From the NCBI RefSeq assembly GCF_963576615.1, contig NC_088711.1:6882001-6946000 (forward strand): 64,000 nucleotides of DNA. Direction: 5' to 3'. Both the position numbers and the translations under genes were made by a program. The notes below the pieces were generated by a model. The model searched no databases, was not told where the DNA came from, and saw nothing but the letters and a program-made list of their open reading frames with translations. Shown here piece by piece: positions 21,101-32,900 of this stretch. Every line of letters begins with the position of its first letter. The first letter of the stretch is position 1. This DNA is from Watersipora subatra. Lineage: Eukaryota; Bryozoa; Gymnolaemata; Cheilostomatida; Watersiporidae.

Positions 21101-24100
21101 CCAAATTTCTGCACCTCTGGCTGTCAAGTTATTTTCAGACATATCTCCTTGCTGTGTATAGCACAGGAGTAATTGCAGGCAATAGATCAAAGTAGAGATT
21201 AGCTGGCTGCGGTACAAGTACTCCGCACCCCACTCTATCACCAATTCCTTTATTTACACAAACTCAAGTTTTTTGTTTTAGGTGACATTTGATATTATTG
21301 TAAACTTTAGTTACCTTATTCTTTGTCGTTATAACACCTCCTTTATACCCTTCTATTGTTTCAATGCTCGTGGCCCTTTTACTATAATAGGTCTCGCATT
21401 TCTATATGTGGCTATTCTTTAGCATTGTCTTATGGGAAAGATATTATCCATAATTTAGACCACAAGAGTGACTATAGAATAATACGCGGGTGTATAGCTC
21501 TTTGGTATGTGCAGCCGTCAAGCATAAATGCGTATTACCTAAAAATGAAAACAACAATGCTATAAATCCATTGGGAAACCATCTAGGCAAGCTCTAATTT
21601 TACCCAACCGTCTCTAAAACTCTACAGAACTGTATACGAATGTCTTATTGTATTTCAGCGATTGCTATAGCTCTTGGGAACTTGTATCACACAAAATACC
21701 AAGTTGATGTTCACAGCTTACCTTCCGTACTGCTGGCTGCGTGTGAGCTGGACTTTGCGGAGCTAAGGCATTATTGCACCGTTGAAATGAAAAAGTGCAT
21801 ATCCTACAGCAATGTTTCAGCCATTTACACTTCTGCTGTCAAGGTTGGTTATGCCATATGCCACATTCATGGCTTCCCCATACAGTTTCTATTGCCTTAT
21901 AATACTGTATTATATTGTTGATGGTGTTTATTGGAATAAGGCAGGGTTCATACGAACATGAATTATCTACATAAACTTGGAGCAAAACTCATTTGGGTCA
22001 AAACGCTGAATCCATAAAGGTTTTGTTGCGATTAAGCAATAGTTTGTTAAAAAAGAAGATGAATATGATTGGGTAGTTCTATGCTTTGTCTCTTAGGTAG
22101 TTCTATGTTTTGTCACCTTTTGAATAGAGCTAATTAGATTCTAAAGTGTTAGTCGTTCGCAGGAAAGTATCGATGTTCAAGTTTACGCAGAATATATCTC
22201 GAGTTTTTCTTATTGTTAGCTAGATCAATTAAATGTCGGAGCTAATGACATTTAATATTGGTCGGACGAAACGATCAAAGAAATTTTGGTGAGATGTGGC
22301 CGCCGAGATGAAGCTAATGCCTCATTTTATCTTTCATCTTCTTGGATATTCTCTGGATGAACTAGGCATGAGAGAGTTAATCTCTCTCTCTCACTAAACA
22401 ATGCCCTAGACTGCAATGCTTGTAGCAGTATTCATGTCAGCTCTGAGCAGCTGCTAGCATGCTGTTTTGTGCTGTCGGTCTATGAACATTGGTGCTACTT
22501 GGGTATAGCTTTGCTTAGGGTCAGTGTTGGTGCATATGCCTGCCCTTTTGATGTAGTCAAGTATGTTAGACTCAGTGTCTGCCTGTTGGTAGAGTGGTCA
22601 GCAGAATTTGGTGAACTGCTGCAATCGTTGGTTGGAGCTCAACTTAGTGCCAGTCATGGTGACTAAAATACAACTGCGTGACATTCCCATGTCTCTCATG
22701 GAGTCTGTTCTCAAATCATCCAGGTGAGTATCACTCTCTCCTCTTTATCTTATTAAGTACAAGTTAATGATGCTTTGAAAACTGTTAACGTTAGTGCATT
22801 TTTATTAAACTGGCCATGCAGTGACATCATCAGACAGTTTCCACTGCAGTGTAATATTATAACAGGAAATGCATTAGCTCATATTGATCTTCCCAGCTTG
22901 TTCTATTATTTTTATGGCTGAGCAGCTGGTAAAATGAGTACCTAAAATTGGGATTAGGTAGCTTGTGAACCGTGACCAGCCTTCACACTTCAATGTTCTT
23001 GAGAATCTCAGTCTTGTTAGTCAGCACGGAGTTGTCCTACCAATGCAGAGTTTCATTAATGAATCAGCAAATTCTCAACATTCATCTCAATTTTGCCTTG
23101 CTGGTTTCAGTAAACATATAGTAACATTATTGTAAGATTTTAGTCCTTTGCAAGTAACTGTTGATAAAATTTGGTTTCTGCTCAGAGAATAGCCTTTGTA
23201 AAAGGAGCCAATCAGTTCCTACAGAACCAGTTGTATATTCCCATCAGCTCACAGCGAGCCTAACTATCATTTTATTAAAATTTTAGAGATGCTTTAGCTG
23301 GTCGAATGAAATGCCTACAGACAAGTATTGATTATTTCTAAGCTCGGTTATTATTTGGTGTTTTTGTGTAAAATGGTTATTATTTTATGCGCACAGCTCT
23401 AGTCTATCCCACACTTGTGTTTATGCGCTGCTCTCCAAATGTTTGCAGTCATCCTCTCTCCAGCATTATGTCTGCACAATAAGTTTCTCAATGCACTAAA
23501 TGACAGCTGGTTTTGCTTGGCTGTATTTCATGGTCTATGTAAAATAGTTAGCACACTTAAGCATGGCCCCTAGTTATAGATATAGTATACCTGTATTATT
23601 ATATTGCGTGTTGATATTATATTGCTTTTAAGTTAATGTTGAGTAAGTGCCTGAATTCTTCAACTTGCGAAGTTGCAGAGTGGACACACTAGTTGAACAG
23701 TAGATGTAGTTATAACTAGTAAACAGGATGAAATCAGTGGTTTTCTTTGCAGGTTATTCACATACTCAGAGTATCACTTGTATTTCTGCCTGTCGCAGTG
23801 GCTCTTTCTCAGACTAAACCCTCAAATTCAACTTCTGCCAACACCAACTAATGTAATCACCTACTTCAATAGGTGAGCATTGAGCACATTCTATGGGTTC
23901 TGTCTACTGTATCACACTCCGTTTAGCATTGTTATTATCTCTGTCTGTAAGGCCAATATTGTATTGACCGGCAGACACCTGCTGCTGCATGCCACATTAT
24001 TTTCTATTATTGCTTCCTTTGAGACACATCAACTGTGTGATTATTCCTCAGGTTTGCTTAAAAAACTACTTTGCTCGTTCAAGTGAATATTCTTATTCAT

Positions 24101-27100
24101 ATCTTACCTAGTTTGCCGAAACAAAGTTCTTTCCTGGAGACTAGCGGCCAGAGCTATGTACAGCTGTTTGACAGTCTGCGACTGCATGGCATATCTGAGA
24201 GTGAGTACCCGTTTTAGGTTGGCATACTTGATAGTGAGTACCTATTTTAGGTTGGTATATCTGAGAGTGAGTATCTGTTTCAGTTTGACATATCTTAGAG
24301 TACCTGCATGGTACGCACAGTAGTAAAGATCAATGACAAATGTGAATTGCTGTTGTTATGGTTATTATTATGTTATCAACTTGGGTAATATGAAGTTTTA
24401 ACGGTTTGGCCAACTCATTGTTACTGCAGAGTTTTTTGTCTTAGATTTCTGCAGAATTCTTTTGAAGATGGTTTGATATTCATCGCAAAAACAAGTCATA
24501 CTACCAAAATAATTTTGATACCAAACTTGTTTAAATATTACAAACAACACAAACAGAATCTTTATTTATAGTCATGCTAAAAATATGATATAGTAAATAT
24601 AACTTGGATTATCATGTTTCATGTGTTGTATGTAGCATGGCTGAGTGAAGGGTGAGAGATCTACAACAGACAAGAAAAAGGTTTCTCACATGCAAGCTAG
24701 AAAACATAAACAAGCTATCACAATTTAGCTTTCATCAAATATAGAAGCGCATATGCTAACAATAATAGCGCATATAAAAACAGTTCATTGTTCTAAATTT
24801 TTTAAATACATTGTCAACAACGCTTGAATATATATCATTGCACAAAAACAAACTGAACAGAGGCAATTGAGAAATGGGTATTAACATAAGCTATAATATG
24901 AAAAGGTTATTACTGTATAAAGTTGGTAAAATTCTAAACATCGCACATCCTTTCATGATGTTGCAGACTATGAAGGGGTGACTACAAAGCTCAGTGTCTA
25001 TTGGAGACCTCATGTGTATTGTTTTGCCTTTTACATAAAATGCTGTTCTTCCAGTCGCACGTAGCAGCTCATATTAGTATAGATATACTTCAGACAACCA
25101 GCCCATCATAAAGTGTTTTTAATTGAATGCACATGGTAACCAATGGTTTACAACTCTGAGTTCCCTCAACACAGTGCGTATAACTGTTTCAGCTGCTCAG
25201 TTTGAAAACATCAGGAGGATGAACATGCTACCACAAGAGTCGCTGGTTTCATTGCTCTCCGAACACTACTCCGCTGTGAGTAAATCCATGCTCTGTTGCC
25301 TTCTTTACTCAGTGGACAGTGTTTAAAGACAGTCTGAACACGGAGGATGTTTTATATTTGCTGGTTCATTTGGTACTCAGGTGTCCCACCTGGTCAGATC
25401 ACATCGTGGCTAAATGCTTTTTTTGTCTTTAGTACATGTATTTTTACTGTTTGTTTCTGAAAATTTCAGAGAAGCCTCTCATATTCCTAATGGCCAATCA
25501 CAGTTCAGTTTACAACATGTTTCTGTTATCTCTGCCCACTTGTTTTTATTACCTCTGCCCACATGTTTTTATTACCTCTGCCCACATGTTCATTCTTAGT
25601 ATAATATGACCCATTCACCTAGCATATATTACCCAACTCACTCTGTTTGTGACTTTAAAATACCATTTTCTGGCTTAGATACAATCTTAGAAAATTCTCC
25701 TGTTTGTCACTCTAAAACATACTTTTATGTAAGTTCACTAAAAATTACTGCATAGAATTGCATAGGAGTTGTTCTCTCTTACCCAATATTTGTAAGCATC
25801 TCTTTGTCGCTTCATGTTATCGATATGGCATGACCCTAATACAGCAGCTATATGAACATTGCTAGTAGTACAATAATCTAGTATACACTATACAATCTGG
25901 TGAACAATCTTTTTTACTCTCATTTATTTCAGAGTTATCAACTTTATTTTATAGCTACAGTCGGGAGGTGACATGGCCCTGATGAGGAACTTCAACAAAA
26001 GTGCAGTTAGACAAGGTTTTGTTATTGAGGAAGTAAGTTTTCATCTCTCGATGCCTTCTGGTTGAATATGTGATAATAGCAGGCCTAATCTGTTTTCACC
26101 TGCCTCCTAATAGATTTGCATATGCTGAGACATGCAGATGCAGAGACATGCTGAGACATGCGTATGTGCGATATGCAGGTTAACTGATGGAAACCTAATG
26201 ATGTGTGTCTCTGTGTGTCGGACTGAACTTGGCCTTAGACATTTTTTTGTGTGCCTTGACTCAGTGGGTGCTGACCCATTCTGAAAGTTGTTTTAAACTG
26301 TGACCAATTGTGATGCATAACACTGTGTTTCTATGGACCATTAATGTTAATTAAAAATATTAAAAAGTGTTGTGTTAATTAGCGGCCATCGTACAGACAA
26401 TTTGTTTCCAGCATACATAACAATTGCTTGAGGCATTTTTCAAAGATAAATAATATGGTATAAACAACAGCATGCAGATGAGTTATTAGATGCAAATATT
26501 GGCTACTAGCAAATCCTTAAATTGTCTCAGAGTATCAGCTATATTTTCAAGGCTGCTTCTCAGATTCTGAGCTAAGATCAAAACATGGTTAAGGGTGTTA
26601 CCTTCTCATGAGAGTCTACTTTAAGTCTTTATTTACCTAAAGTGTAGTACTACAGAAGATCTGTTATAAACAGAAATGGCCCAGGCGATATCAATAGCCT
26701 CAATAGCATCTGATGCCCCTGTACTATTCATGTATACCTTTTTAGGAGTTGCCTTACCATTGTGAGATAATGGCTCTTCATGGATTCCATTTTCAATTGA
26801 AGACTACAAAGACAGGATCTACCTTCACATTCTACATGCAGGTATAAAAATTTAATGAGCATTCTTCCTCTACAGGCTATCATAAGGCTGGTGAGGCCTA
26901 TCAAAGGGTTTATCAGTTGAGAATTTGCAGCTGTCTGAAGGTTTTCGAATCTTACACAATAAATGGATTGGCCTATTTTATTGAGTGAATTTGTAGTTTT
27001 AGTGGTTATTTGAAGATCAAACCTGAATAACATGAACTTCAGGAAATGCATCTATTAATCCAATCACTTGGTCATCAAATGTTAGAGTTGACCACCTTTA

Positions 27101-27731
27101 CGCACTTTAAGTGACAGTGTATCTACTGGGGTGACACCATATCAATAGTTATAAAGTGACAGTGTATGTACTGGGGTGACACCATATCAGTAGTTATAGA
27201 GTGACAGTGTATGTAGTGGGGTGACGCCGTGAGACACCAACTAGCTATAATAGTCCTGATTTGCTCTCATTTAGAGGTTTTGTTAATGCCCCTTGTTTGT
27301 CTTTATTGATTGATATGCTTTCAGGCTGATTGTCAGCCTAATCAACTTTTTTTACAGCGATTAAAACCAACGGACCCAGTGCTGTCATTCAGACAGTGTG
27401 AGCGACAGACATTCTCGATGAGGCCTGACAGAGACGTGAGTTATTGCATTTCAGTTCAGACGTACTCGGAAGGTATTCAGCGACTGCATACGACTGGCAT
27501 GGAAACTCAACGATTTAGTCTCTCTGGCAAGCATGTTCGCAGCAAGGTACGCACGCGTGTTAATTGCTTGTTTAGGCTGTGGGTGTAGCTTCTTTCTAAC
27601 AGCACTTCTCTTCTCTGAGTTGTGAAATGACATCAAATAATCAAACTTGCCATCTTTTCTAGGTGTTATCTTTAAAGGACCTCCGGCCTCCACTCTATGT
27701 CACCTTTGCTATTCTCTTCCCTCAATCCTGA
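15141..27731 (+). CDS. BTBD16: BTBD16 orthologue, BTB/POZ and BACK domain protein (16 exons)
   Basis: Spliced coding exons: 15141-15235, 15327-15393, 15474-15642, 15911-16070, 16163-16314, 18240-18410, 19518-19673, 21659-21843, 22593-22723, 23753-23872, 24112-24200, 25193-25275, 25961-26032, 26746-26841, 27358-27546 and 27663-27731. They join in frame to 2,004 nt (667 residues; human protein ~506). Similarity to vertebrate BTBD16 as I remember it includes WRLPQSLLSDLLGISQ near residue 73, DVLLHCLGTDFELH at the BTB start (~215), CNRWLELNLVP and LKSSRLFTYSEYHLY in BACK, GGDMAL, FTFYMQ, and the extreme C-terminus PPLYVTFAILFP. BTB/BACK proteins are often adaptors, but the role of this one is poorly known. 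All introns are GT-AG except the one after 19673, which is GC-AG. Compared with the human protein there are ~55 extra residues inside the BTB fold (exons 6-7). Kozak context of the ATG is good (G at -3 and +4). A few junctions, notably 21843/22593, rest on alignment logic. Confidence 0.9.
16395..17158. mobile_element. TA-flanked small DNA transposon in BTBD16 intron 5
   Basis: The right end TTCAAATAGAAGTTTTATGG followed by TA at 17159-17160 matches the family at 43586 and 57159. Reading inward, the sequence follows the 57159-58057 copy in reverse orientation for several hundred bases (shared AATTTTGGGAAGA, AACAAGGAACT, CCATTGTTATGGCGTATTCTAA). The left end is uncertain: two right-type ends (..CCTTTATTACGGTA and ..CAAATAAAGGTTATAC) occur close together near 16445 and 16490, suggesting a rearranged or double copy. 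Confidence 0.65.
24188..24302 (+). repeat. 33-bp tandem duplication of the BTBD16 exon 11 donor
   Basis: The exon end GGCATATCTGAGA|GTGAGTA and the first 20 intron bases are repeated as GGCATACTTGATA|GTGAGTA and GGTATATCTGAGA|GTGAGTA, followed by a decayed fourth copy (GACATATCTTAGA|GTACC). Using a later donor would keep frame (33 bp) but add a stop (TTT TAG), so the first donor is the productive one. Confidence 0.8.
25536..25592. repeat. Short ~23-bp repeat in BTBD16 intron 12
   Basis: CTCTGCCCACWTGTTTTTAT repeats about 2.5 times with little change. No function is evident. Confidence 0.6.
27105..27235. repeat. ~50-bp triplicate repeat in BTBD16 intron 14
   Basis: Three copies of a unit with AGTGACAGTGTATGTACTGG followed by GGTGACACCATATCA and AGTTATA, with a few substitutions. 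No function is evident. Confidence 0.7.
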
Positions 27732-28395
27732 CCTGCAGCCATTTTGTGTCAGCAACGTCGCTGCATCTATGCTGCCAGCATTGCTGCATCACCTGTATAG
27801 TCAGCAAAATGTATGAGAAGAAAAAGGAGTTCTCCGTTTTGCTACCTCACCACTTTGGTTTATTGAATTTTGCTCGAGTTGGATAAATGATTATTTTACT
27901 TTTGGCTTTATTTCCTGGCAGACTATGCTAGCAATCCAGTTCTGCCTAAACTTGCGTCACTTGCTCAATTTCAGCTGGTTTTTGAGTGACATCGCTTGAT
28001 CCTCTTGCTCAACTGTAATATCAATATTTTTGTATTATTTTTATAGTAGGTCTATATCTGTTGTACTCAGAGCTGATCACATGAGTAGAACTAAACAATT
28101 GAAATCCTAACGACATTCCAAATAATCCTGAATGGAATTGCTTCAGTAGATTGAAAAGTAAAAAGCTGTACCTACTAACAAGACAGTAACTATTCTGTTG
28201 CTATTTTATGTTTTTGTGCCAAATTATTTTTACTAACTACTATTTGGATTTATGCAAAAGTGTCTTTTTGTGTATTTTAACCCACTTCGCTGGGCCTACT
28301 GGCTGCTGTATTTGATAATTTAATAAATGCATTGATCTAGGCTGCTAATTGAATATATTGCAAGTTTGTTCTGTAGCTATTTTACTTACCGAGTA
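27732..28395. other. BTBD16 3' flank
   Basis: Probable 3' UTR up to about 28345, then spacer. No further exon or element recognised. Confidence 0.4.
28322..28327 (+). terminator. Possible polyadenylation signal of BTBD16
   Basis: AATAAA about 590 bp after the stop codon, the first exact match I found on this strand downstream. The 3' end is not confirmed. Confidence 0.35.
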
Positions 28396-28763
28396 CTTAG
28401 CAACAAGTTACTATAACTTAGCAACAAGTTACTATAACTTAGCAACAAGTTACTATAACTTAGCAACAAGTTACTATAACTTAGCAACAAGTTACTATAA
28501 CTTAGCAACAAGTTACTATAACTTAGCAACAAGTTACTATAACTTAGCAACAAGTTACTATAACTTAGCAACAAGTTACTATAACTTAGCAACAAGTTAC
28601 TATAACTTAGCAACAAGTTACTATAACTTAGCAACAAGTTACTATAACTTAGCAACAAGTTACTATAACTTAGCAACAAGTTACTATAACTTAGCAACAA
28701 GTTACTATAACTTAGCAACAAGTTACTATAACTTAGGAAGCAACAAGTTACTATAACTTAGGA
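28396..28763. repeat. 21-bp minisatellite between BTBD16 and BNIP3
   Basis: About 17 nearly identical copies of TTAGCAACAAGTTACTATAA plus one C. The unit is a multiple of three and free of stops in more than one frame, which produces long artificial ORFs on both strands (ATSYYNL and LLLSYSN repeats). The last two copies carry a GAAGC insertion and a GGAATC ending. High identity suggests recent expansion. Confidence 0.95.
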
Positions 28764-29987
28764 ATCAACATTAAAATATCTACTATTGCATTCCTCTACA
28801 TAATATAGTTAAGATTATAGGAATAATTTTCCATCGGTACTCTGAGCATTATCGGACCTCCACAATCTTTTTCAAGAGTTTTCTACACAAACTTTACGGT
28901 GTGACTCCAACACCTAGCTCTAATAGTATAGATATAGTATTTTTTATTTACGACTGTGCTGATAATTGAGAGCGTTGTTATTTGTGTTAAGGACTGCAGA
29001 ATCATTCTGATACTCATCATCACCTGGCTTAAACTAGTCAACTCGTGAAATTTGATAACTTCTCAACAAAGTCTGCTTCTCATAATGCTATAAACATCTA
29101 TTTGCACATGTTTTTATAGAATTTTGCTCGCTTGGCTCAATAGTTAGATTTTAGAAATCTACTTGACACTCTGCTATTTTTGACGGTCACACTGAGCTAC
29201 AATGTAGTCACTCTCATAAATTTTCAATTAATGAGAGTGGTTACAACTGCTACAGAGTGTTTTTAATCACAAAACAAAATGGCAAGTTAGAGTAGAAAGA
29301 ACACTTGAGCAAAAACTTTCTAACCACTGAAAGTCAGTAAGAAGTTTCGTTTGGGGCTCATTCTACACTATGTATGTTGATTTTGTTATGTTGCACGTTT
29401 TAGCTTTGTATGATTATAAAAATAGACGGGTTTGTGTGACGGGGTTTGCGTGCTTTACGTCGAGATTAATATTGAAACCGGCAAACCACAAATTTGTCGC
29501 AAGATAGAAGCTTTTGGACTTGTCTGCACAATGACCAAAGCATAGAAATACCAGCATATATCACAATACGCGCCTCTTTGCTTGTGTTGCAAAAAGTATC
29601 GAAATGTATAGGTGAATTGACGGCGGCATAATTGGCTAGTGTACGTCAAACCAAAACAACAACAAATCGACCCAAGTCACATTGCTAGTAGGACAGCTGT
29701 ACGTCTCGGTTTAGTCGTAAGGCAAGCTTGCTGTTGGCAATATCCTCAAGTGTGTCTATGCACTTTTTTGCATTTGAGGACGACAAAATAGGTTAAACAA
29801 TCAAATTTTACAAACCATTGGCACACGCTTTCTTTTTAATAATTGATCAATCTACACCAGGTTTATCCTGAAACGGATTTAACATAGAATATAGCTTGTG
29901 ATACGGATAGTGAGCGCCATTTACTAATATTCTGTATTGAGAACAAGCTACAGACGTGACTAGACTAATTATTTACTCTCGTCAGAA
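28764..29987. other. Upstream region of BNIP3
   Basis: No exon or repeat recognised. The minus ORF at 29455-29649 shows no domain. The promoter of the BNIP3-like gene should lie in the distal part; no clear TATA box was found. Confidence 0.4.
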
Positions 29988-32900
29988 ATGGCGGATGATT
30001 GTTCCAGCAACCATAGTGGAGCCACATCTCCTCGGAGCTTAAATGGTAATTATGATTAGCATACTCGATTCAAGATTTACCCGCTTTCCAGCAAAAAACG
30101 TTGCTTACAATAGATTTTATAAAAGTCGTTTATACTACACCATATCTTACAATAGAAATCAGTTAAAGGAAAGGATGTTATTTGTTGTAGTCTTTTATCA
30201 TTCTTGGTTGTCGTGTTTTTTTCGAGTTGCAGACAACAGAAAGTTTCTTTCTGATTAAAGATTCTGAGCTTGGAAACACAGAAATGACTAATATTGATCT
30301 TGAGAACTTCCCATACTGTTTGACTGCTGAATGTTTGTGCCATCTCATAATGATGTCATTATAGATTCGTGGGTTGAGCTAACCTCTAGCTTTGGAGAAT
30401 CTTCCCCTACTCCAAGTCTTGTGAAGATGTTAGGTGATGCCCAAAAGGAGTCTGGCCAGGTTTCTCCAAAATCAACTGGAACAAATAGGTGATTTTTTTC
30501 TTTTGATTCATAACGAACCCGCTAAAATGAATGATAAGTGTTGTACTGGTTACAGTTTATAGTGATGCTCTCATCTAGAGGGGATTTTATGCTCAATATT
30601 TTTAAGGATTCTTATAGTAAGTAAAAAAATAGCAGCTTGTCAGCTAAAGAAATAGGCATATAACAACAATGCTGAAGACCTGGTCATTATCATTGTTGTT
30701 ATATTATCATGTTTATTGCAAATGGGTCTATCCATAATCACCATTGTTACAGTTAGAGCAGAAATTTGATTATAAAATATTGGTATTGTATTTAAAATGA
30801 TGTTAAATCAGATACTCTTTCAGAGCTCAACAAGCTCTTTCTAATGGTGTATAATATGTAACACTAAATTCAAGTTCATTTTTACGGAGAAAAATTTTAG
30901 TTAGTGTCACTCGCGTTACATCAAAAAAGTATGCATTTTGAAGAGCTAGTTGCTTATCCTTAAAACTCTCTGATTTGGTGGGAAGCACATTTATAAAAAC
31001 CTTATTTTTTTATTTTAAAGAAGCTTGCTGACATATGCACTAAAATTTATACAGATATTAGATGGTAGTGGTGAACTACATGCTTGTAAACATGTCAACA
31101 CTGTTACATCCAATTGTCACCATCGTTACGCTTATATTCTGTAAACTTGAAAGTATCTAAATTCACAGCAATGAGATCAATAATGGTATTAAAGTTAATG
31201 ATTACAATATATATAAATAAGCATTAGCTTGAAATGTTTTTTGTTGGTTTCAAAGTATAAAATATAATAATAATATAATAGTAATAATACATGACAAACA
31301 TGATTAAGCTTAAATAACGTAAGGTAAAAAAATGAACACTGATCATGTAATTGTGAGAATGTACTAACAAAATGTTTTAGATCATTCTGCATGCTCTGAA
31401 TCTTCTGTGAAACATCACTGACCTCTTTTAGAGCGAGTAGGACAAGATAGTGACTTGGCTATGTAATGAAATTCTACCCATGATATATCTTTTGTGTTAA
31501 CAAAAGTGTTTTTTTGGCCTCACTCTTTTAAAAAACTGCACTTCAGCTTCGAGGGCATCTACACTTTTTACCACTCTTACATAATGCCTAGAAGTTTTTT
31601 GTTCAGGCAGCAATGTTAGCACAAAATCACCTTCTTTCGATGTGCTTGCTAGTTGTTTGACGGGTTTGGAATCGGACTCACTTGTCAGGATCACTAATCG
31701 CATGGTCATCATGATCTATGTAAAAGTTAAAACTTTCCAATGGCATACTTTTGCTTTTCTATTTCTTTTTTCTATTTTATCTTTTCTCATTTTTATTGCC
31801 ATCTTCTGACAATGTTAGTTCAACTGTCATGGCTAGTTTATGGACAGTGTGACGACCTTTTCTTTGACCTTTTCTTTGAAAGTACTCTGATCAATCTTTT
31901 CACAGTTTTACCTTCAGATTGTAGGTTGCCAAATTGGGAAGTGGCTGCTACAAAAATGAATTTAAACTTGACAACTTTTTTACAAAATGCTTGAAGCATT
32001 AACTTAAAACATTCATAATGTACGCAAATGTAGCAAAGCATTAAGTTTGTTGAAGACAAAAATGAATGTACATACCTGGTAATTCTACGTGCAGAAGTTT
32101 TTTGCGATCTCTGTTATGCTGAACTCTAATTCTTGCTTTTTCTCGGGTTTCCTCCAATTGATCTTCTGTAAGTTGAGTTCTACTCTTTTGATTCTGACTA
32201 GTTTGGGCAGTCAAATATTTAGTCTATCGTTTTGAATATTGACGTATTTTGTTACGATATTTACGCATCTGCTCAGCAGACGTTGTTTTGCCCATGTTGA
32301 AAGGAGAAATGACCAGCAGACTTTCCACCTAACAATATTTTGTTTCAAGCACTTGTTACAAGTTACTACCATGAGTAGATTTGATCAAATTTTAAATCAT
32401 TCTCAGTATCGGAGTCACAAGTCTTAGCAATACATTTGTAAGGAAGCAATTGTTTACTAACTTTCTTGAAGAAGCTTGTTGAGTTCCCACAATGGCTTAA
32501 ATTTACAATATAATTTATATATAACTCTACATGAGAACATCAACAACACCACAAATTACTGTTAAGTGTGAAATTCACTCAAATTTATCCTATAATCATG
32601 TAAGTTGAGGGGTGTAACAATGGTGACAGTGTAACAGCAAAACTGAAATTAGTTAAAGATACAGCATTGGTTAGCGTTGGGTTAGCGTTGAAACAAATTA
32701 CTGCTAATTTTGAACAAATAATACAAGTGTAGTTGTAGCTGTTACGCTTTCTTTAGTTAAATTATTCTATTTTAAATAAAGACTTTGTAAAAATAATGGT
32801 TTCAAACAGCTATGAGTAAAAACGTATATAGACAGATGTGTAACTGTATGAGCTTACAGATATCGAATCTGCACAGAGAATCATGTCATATCTTTAGTTC

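Noticed and set aside
27325-27357. Earlier acceptor for BTBD16 exon 15 (TTTCAG at 27324)
   Set aside because: It would keep the frame but add 11 residues absent from the human protein; TTTTTTTACAG at 27357 gives a direct FYMQ-R match.
28349-28756. Long ORFs on both strands with 7-residue repeats, looking like a repetitive protein
   Set aside because: They come from a 21-bp stop-free minisatellite unit. There are no splice sites, no signal peptide and no non-repeat domain.
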